Positions 59,259 through 64,000 of a stretch of 64,000 nt of DNA are shown here, in pieces; positions within the stretch are counted from its first letter, which is position 1, and each line of letters begins with the position of its first letter. Both the position numbers and the translations under genes were made by a program. This stretch comes from Bryoerythrophyllum caledonicum (taxonomy: Eukaryota > Streptophyta > Bryopsida > Pottiales > Pottiaceae), in NCBI GenBank assembly GCA_963971425.1, contig OZ020514.1:28756602-28820601 (forward strand). Direction: 5' to 3'. A model generated the notes under the pieces. It was not told the origin of the DNA. It was given only the letters and a program-made list of their open reading frames with translations, and searched no databases.

Positions 59259-59697
59259 TTTTCTAAATTTGAAAAAAAAAATGATTGCAAGTGAAGTGTA
59301 GAGGAAGATATGGAAGAAAAAATAAATTAAAAAGAAAAATATGAAAAGCAATGAAAATTAAAAATGAAGATTTAAAAGAGAATGGAAAATTCAAAGCTAA
59401 AATGAAAAAATATTATGGAAATCTAAAAATGGAAGACTTAACTAAAATAGTTAAGTTAAAAGGAGAAACTTGAAGCCAAGTATGTATGAGACATACTCAT
59501 TAAAGAGGAGAACAATGGAAAGCAAATAAAGAAAATCAACAATTCTTAGAGAAGAAAGACAAGTAAGAAGAAATCTATATGGAGCATAAGGAAATCACAA
59601 GAGAATGATAGAAATGAATATAGAGTGCGAAAGATTAAGTTCAAGGACAAAGGTCGTTGAAGTCGACGAGGACGTCTCCAAGCTAAGAGAAGGGCTA
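59259..59697 (+). other. A-rich 3' region with polypurine tract
   Basis: A- and G-rich sequence. AAGCTAAGAGAAGGG immediately before the LTR is the likely second-strand priming tract. Confidence 0.55.
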
Positions 59698-61688
59698 TGT
59701 AGAGCCAAAATGACAAAAATAGCTTTTTTCCAAAAATTAAGTGTAAAAAGGGTTGTAGATATATGGAGAATCAAAAAATTAATGATTGAGTTTACACTAA
59801 GTAGTTAATTAAGTGGAAAGTACCTATTCATATCCAAGAATAAGGAAATAATGGAAAAAGGGTTGAACTCACACCCTTTTGGTAGGGTGTACCTTTTCAT
59901 GAATGGATATGAAGAGATGTGAAGATTTAGTGGAATTAATCTTAATGGTTAATAATAGGGAAAATCTCTTGCCAAGAGGTGTACCTCTTGGATGTTGGGT
60001 AGAATGACTAGCTTGAATTTATAGCATTCTTGGCCATTACCATAGAAATTCCTTGGAGGAAGATTGGAGTGAGCCCTAGCTTTAGGTGAAAAAGCTAGTT
60101 GATGGCTCTTAATGTTGTAAGAGTATTTAATTTTATATATGAATATATAATTACTATTGAATTTGCATGTGTAGAGTCTTGTAACTTGAGTCATATGTAT
60201 AATTGCAATAATATGTGAACTTCATTGAATAAATTTGACATTGTGTGTTGTAAATGCAAGTGTATGCATTAGGTATTAATTATGGATAAAATTCCTATGC
60301 ATGAATGCATTGTATATTTATTCTTCATGGAATAAGTTAGGGAAATACCCTAACTACTAAGGTCGTGGGTGTGACCTTGTGTGTGTTGGAGCATTGGAGC
60401 ATTAATCATGAGCGTGAAGATTAATGGAAATAATGTGAAATTAAGTGACTTAGTGCATAAGATGTGTGATGCATAAGTACTTAAGAAGATCTCAAGTGTC
60501 AGTGAGCATAACTTGAGTATCATAAGAATAAGAGTGGAGTTCTTATTCATGTTAATGCAATTTATGCAATAAACATCAAGAGTGGCATACCTTGATGCAT
60601 AGCAAGAGTGTCATATTATGCATACAAAAAATTGGCATTAAGTCTAACCTTAATAGAAGGGATTTTCTAAGGTAGGCTAAGTTGTGAGTATTTAAGAATC
60701 TATCACAAGAGAGAAAATAAGGAACAAATCCCGAAGAAAGACTTAAGAAGAAAACATAGAAACTTAAGAATCTTAAGTCCAAGTTTGGATACATAATCTT
60801 ATGAAGGTTGAGACCTTAAGTACCAGGAGACCCTTAAGTTTAAGGGCTTGGACTTAAAGGTTCGTATAAGTGAGAATACAGGACAATATTTGCATTCAGT
60901 GAGATGCACTCCCGGTTCTGGAAGTCTTAAAGACAGAAACTTAAGAACACTGTAGGGCTGAATTGGTCTAGACAGTGCAGGTTCTTAAGAATCAGCCTAA
61001 GTGAGTAAGCGAGTGCTTAAGAACTAAGGGCCAGAGACTGTGTCCTTAAGAACATCGAGACGACCGAGAAGGAAGTCTTAAGAACCAGTCAGAGATCTTA
61101 AAGACTAAATGGTAGAAGTAAGTGTAAAACACCGTAGTCTTTAAGAATTAAGTGTGGATAAGTGAACTTAAGTGGAGACTTAAGAGCTGAAACTCCTTAA
61201 GACTTAAGTTAACTTGTGTATGGGATTTTTGAGACTAACCATTGTCTTAAGAACGTGATCACGTGGACCGAGTGGACGGACGTGAAAAGTGGAGCATTTT
61301 TCCATGAGGTAAGAATTTGAATTCTTAAAGACTGTAATTAAAGAACCAATGCAATGAGACTTAATGGAAACTTCCATTAGCCGAGTGTGGCAAGTGTTTA
61401 AGAATTAGTGGCATAAGCACAATCTTAGAAGGACTAATGTACCTTCTTAAGGCACGAGAGATCCTTGGGGTTTAGACTTTGTTTGTGGATCCCTTAAGAG
61501 TGATGCTAACAGCCCTAATTTCCTAAAAATAGATAGGTAACCTTAAGAATTAACCAAAAAGATAGCTTTAAACGACACAATTAATCTTCAATTACTTAAA
61601 ACTAGGCGTATGATCATCCCCGTAACGAATCCTATGAGGTGTGGGTACACTTGGATGTTTTCCTAGAGTGGTGAAAAATCACTCTACA
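59698..61688 (+). mobile_element. 3' LTR (1991 bp)
   Basis: Same length as the 5' LTR, with about nine mismatches by eye, including C for T at 59731, C at 59972 and the terminal ACA. It ends CTCTACA, giving perfect TGTAGAG/CTCTACA terminal inverted repeats. Confidence 0.93.
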
Positions 61689-61693
61689 AGGCA
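61689..61693 (+). other. target-site duplication, right copy (AGGCA)
   Basis: Recreates AG|GCA, the splice-acceptor dinucleotide and the exon start, on the far side of the element. Confidence 0.9.
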
Positions 61694-61806
61694 GCACAGA
61701 GTGTCGGTACCTACCCCTCGAGTGGATCGCCGTCCTTGAATTCGGTACAGCTCACCTCCTCATTCTGAATACGCAATCATTGTCTGCAACAACGTCTGCT
61801 TCTCTT
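61691..61806 (+). pseudogene. exon 5 (reading frame uncertain)
   Basis: From GCAGCACAGAG to a possible donor GTAATG. The frame that follows exon 4 in phase meets a TGA after 24 codons. A second frame is fully open and matches the phase of exon 6, so a one-base indel or a different boundary is likely. No domain is recognised. Confidence 0.35.
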
Positions 61807-62098
61807 GTAATGTTTAATTTTCATACTCTAAAATTCTGGTATATTGAGATCGAGTGCGCCCCCGATCTCTTTGACCGGATCGGGTGCGCTCCTGATCTCG
61901 CTGATGGGACCGGGTTCGCCTTCGTTGTCGTCTATTAGATTTGTTGTGCTTCGGATCTTTCGGATCGGATCGGACGCTCTCCCGATCTCATGGTCCGGAT
62001 CGAGTACGCACCCGACCTTCCAGTCCGATCGTTTTGGGCTTTGGGTATGATTGTCGACATTTGTATGTCCGTCGACTGAATGTATGTCCTTTGCGCAG
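61807..62098 (+). other. intron 5 with GATCGGG hairpins
   Basis: GTAATG .. TTTGCGCAG. At least four members of the hairpin family (for example GATCGGGTGCGCTCCTGATC) at about 61850-62020. Confidence 0.5.
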
Positions 62099-62870
62099 CC
62101 AATATCCGCCGACCCTCGCGATGTATTTCCTTCTTCAGTACCCACCCAAGATACCCCTCACTCTGTGGAGGATATGCACGTCGATATGTTGTTAGGGCAT
62201 GGAATTGAGGTTGGCGGAGTTGGGCAAGACGAAGCAAGGGAGGTGACAATGGAAGAACGAAGGGTGAGAGAGTGAGATGAGGAGCGGGAGGTACTGGAGG
62301 CAGAAGAGAGGTGGTGTAAGAGGCCTGAATCCCCACCAAGGGAGCCAATTCATATTCCGTTCGATCATGAAAGGGCAATGAGAGTCCGAGGTGTCGGTTC
62401 TAGAACGAGGATAACGGCGAGGATTGTACGTGCCCCAACAACAGTTACTACTTCCGCATTCGTGGAGTCTCCTTTGTCCGTGTCGGCTTTGATGCACGTA
62501 GATCAGTCCTATCAGTCTTCATCTGGCGACGCCACTGATGGTCACGTGCCTGACCCTGAGGAAGGCCCAACCGAAGTGGAGGTGGTGGTTGTCGGCGCAC
62601 TTACTGACTTACGGTCTCTGCAACTACCTTCTACTCCGGGGCGTAATCTTTCATTGACGGATTCAACTTGCGAACAGGTAGTCGATGAAGGGGCTTTCAA
62701 AGGCATGTTCGATGATGAATTGAAGCCTCTTAGCCCCGCTAACATTCAATCGGAATCTGCCGTTGCGGAAGTCCATGACGGGTTAATCTCTGAAAGAGCC
62801 GTGATTCAAGCTGATGTCTCGTATTCCTTGGAGTGCTCCTAAATTGCTCGAGGAAATCCCCTTCTCCCAG
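62099..62870 (+). pseudogene. exon 6, low-complexity region with two stops
   Basis: In frame from PISADPRD to a donor GTAGGT in phase 1. Rich in Ser, Pro, Glu, Val and Asp, probably disordered. TGA at 62273 and TAA at 62840 interrupt the frame. Confidence 0.5.
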
Positions 62871-62954
62871 GTAGGTATCTCTTGCCTTTGGTTGTTTGTT
62901 CATTTTCTTCTGACTCTTATATTCATCGGCACTAATCTGCACTTGGTCATCTAG

Positions 62955-63104
62955 GATCCACTGGTGCGGATGCGAGAAAAGATCTTCAAGTTGTTGCTCC
63001 TAGTGGAAGCGTGTCGAAGCCTGCCGCAGCTTTTACCGAAACCGGAAGCATTTCAAAACGTCATTTGTCCAACAAACGTGCCGTTCAGGCGTCAATAATT
63101 GATG
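62955..63104 (+). CDS. exon 7
   Basis: After CATCTAG and before GTGAGA, phase 1 at both ends. 50 codons (GSTGADARKDLQVV..) of polar, low-complexity sequence, intact. Confidence 0.55.
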
Positions 63105-63342
63105 GTGAGATTCCACGTCTATGTTTCATTCTGAGTAATTCGTGTGACAAATTCTTAATGTTGAGATCAGGGGCGCGCCCGATCTTCCAGTGGTGATCGG
63201 GAGCGCGCCTGATATTTCTGTGGAGATCGGGTGCTCGCTCAATCCTCTACTTGAGATGCCCTTCTCTAAAGCCTATTTCCATGTTTTGTCTGATAGAGTA
63301 TGGCTCACCTTTGGATTTTGCTTCTTGTTTCAAGTGATCTAG
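63105..63342 (+). other. intron 7 with GATCGGG hairpins
   Basis: GTGAGA .. GATCTAG. At least two hairpin members at about 63164-63215 plus a degenerate GATCGGGTGCTCGCTCAATC. Confidence 0.6.
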
Positions 63343-63998
63343 TTCGAGCAGCTGAGCCCCGAGCACCTCGAGAATCCACGGTAAGGGTACCGAGGTACAC
63401 TGTCGTCGTGGACTTAAATGGATTTTTAGTTCACAGGCCTGGCTTTAATCGCATCTGCACTCCTAGACCCGACGGCGGCCGTTTTCTAGAGTGGTTGTAC
63501 AGTAAGGCTAATGTGGTCATATGGAGTTGTGCGATGTCCCGTAATGTGGATGATATGGTCACAACACTTCTACGTGATACTAAACTAACGCGAGATCAGC
63601 TTATAGTCTTGTCGCAAGATGATACGACGAAGTCCACTTATCCTAGAGTGGACCATCCTACGAAGAGATACATGCTGAAGGACCTCTCTAAACTCGCAAA
63701 GGACCATGATTTCATCGACCCCAGCCAGACGTTGCTTATTGACGATAGTCCTGAGAAGAATCTCCTGAATGACGGGTTCAGTGCTATTCACCCACCTACG
63801 TGGGCTGGTGATATGGATGACAACTTCCTCCGCCAGACCTTGCGTCCGTGGCTGTCGAGTATGATAGCTTCACTTTGTTCTGTACCTCAATATGTGCAGG
63901 CCAATCCCCTTTCCGGATTTATTGATGGTTCTGTTCGTAGACGCTCTAAAGTAGGTGAAAATATAGTAAAAGGATGCTCTCAATCGTGGGACCAACAG
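63343..63998 (+). CDS. exon 8: NIF/FCP1-type HAD phosphatase-like domain (partial)
   Basis: The uninterrupted frame runs to the window edge. YTVVVDLNGFLVHRPG stands where FCP1/SCP phosphatases have DxDxT. The first Asp (the nucleophile in active relatives) is kept, but the second is Asn and the Thr is Phe. VVIWSCAMS (motif II), YMLKDLSKLAKD (motif III Lys) and LLIDDSPEKNLLND (motif IV) follow in order, then an IHPPTWAGD region. Active members dephosphorylate proteins such as the RNA polymerase II tail. Plants have a group with DLNG in this motif, so the loss is probably old rather than a fresh mutation. The protein may bind rather than hydrolyse phosphoprotein. Confidence 0.8.
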
Positions 63999-64000
63999 AT

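Larger units (their letters stand above)
42232..61688 (+). mobile_element. Ty3/gypsy LTR retrotransposon, non-chromovirus, defective, 19.46 kb
   Basis: Two 1991-bp LTRs bounded by TGTAGAG..CTCTACA, a 5-bp target duplication, a primer-binding site and the gag-PR-RT-RH-INT order identify a Ty3/gypsy element. The integrase ends RLKKYVT with no chromodomain, which fits the non-chromovirus (Athila/Tat-like) side of the family. Beyond the core genes it carries four small ORFs before gag and a large GC-rich ORF3 after pol. Gag-pol contains several stops and two frameshifts and one integrase catalytic residue is lost, so it cannot be autonomous. LTR similarity (about nine mismatches by eye, no length change) indicates a young insertion. 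Confidence 0.93.
37081..63998 (+). pseudogene. multi-exon host-like gene ending in an NIF/FCP1-type HAD domain, interrupted by a retroelement
   Basis: Eight exons can be joined through GT..AG introns with matching phases: 1-2 (phase 2), 2-3, 3-4 and 4-5 (phase 0), 6-7 and 7-8 (phase 1). The predicted protein begins MAVAISDSNLAPEWLNQ. It has two unrecognised N-terminal and central regions, an acidic Glu/Asp/Ser-rich linker in exon 4, a low-complexity region in exons 5-7 and a C-terminal HAD-type domain in exon 8, which runs off the window. Breaks are in-frame stops at 38927 (TAG), 40942 (TGA), 41368 (TGA), 62273 (TGA) and 62840 (TAA), a frameshift near 39450, and a 19.46-kb insertion at the exon-5 acceptor. 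Joining the two halves into one gene is inferred from splice phase and repeats. They could be two genes. Confidence 0.55.

Overview
The window is eukaryotic nuclear DNA from a plant-lineage (streptophyte) genome, most probably an alga or an early-diverging land plant with a repeat-rich genome. The evidence is GT..AG introns of plant type, Ty3/gypsy elements of the non-chromovirus kind, TTTAGGG-like stretches, and exon fragments resembling coatomer gamma and a DnaJ protein. I cannot name the species. There is one 200-base assembly gap (24179-24378). I see no rRNA, no CRISPR array and no prokaryotic operon; tRNA genes were looked for only by eye.

Layout. Positions 1-5.4 kb hold a minus-strand LTR-retroelement remnant (LTR edge, primer-binding site, gag-like sequence) and a separate minus-strand coiled-coil pseudogene. 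Positions 6.1-8.3 kb and 16.2-19.6 kb hold two collinear minus-strand copies of the same gene family (DUF7869-type, with QxDN and GHxHEDID-like motifs), the first heavily decayed. Between them (10.8-13.9 kb) lies a plus-strand pseudogene encoding coiled coil and half a RING-like zinc site. Positions 19.7-20.2 kb are a 30-bp tandem array of a GATCGGG...CCCGATC hairpin. Positions 20.5-36.6 kb form one roughly 16-kb inverted-repeat structure. Its arms of about 1.4-1.6 kb each carry a small conserved ORF and telomere-like repeats. They enclose an AT-rich satellite of about 155-180 bp units that contains eight short GC-rich hairpin modules and a 3.4-kb mosaic of host-gene exon fragments.

Positions 37.1-64 kb hold one interrupted multi-exon host-like gene. 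Its introns contain more GATCGGG hairpins, and its last visible exon encodes an NIF/FCP1-type HAD domain in which two catalytic-motif residues are changed. A 19.46-kb Ty3/gypsy element (42232-61688) with 1991-bp LTRs sits exactly on the splice acceptor of exon 5. Its AGGCA target duplication consists of the acceptor AG plus the first three exon bases.

The retroelement carries, in order: a 5' LTR, an unrecognised ORF, three small paralogous ORFs, gag with four CCHC zinc knuckles, protease, RT, RNase H, integrase, a GC-rich coiled-coil ORF3, an AT-rich small ORF and a 3' LTR. Its LTRs differ at about nine positions, yet its coding regions carry many stops and frameshifts and the integrase has lost a catalytic Asp. 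It was therefore probably moved by proteins supplied in trans. Most long reading frames in the window are broken by in-frame stops. Nearly everything is repeat, relic or pseudogene; the only candidate host gene is itself damaged.
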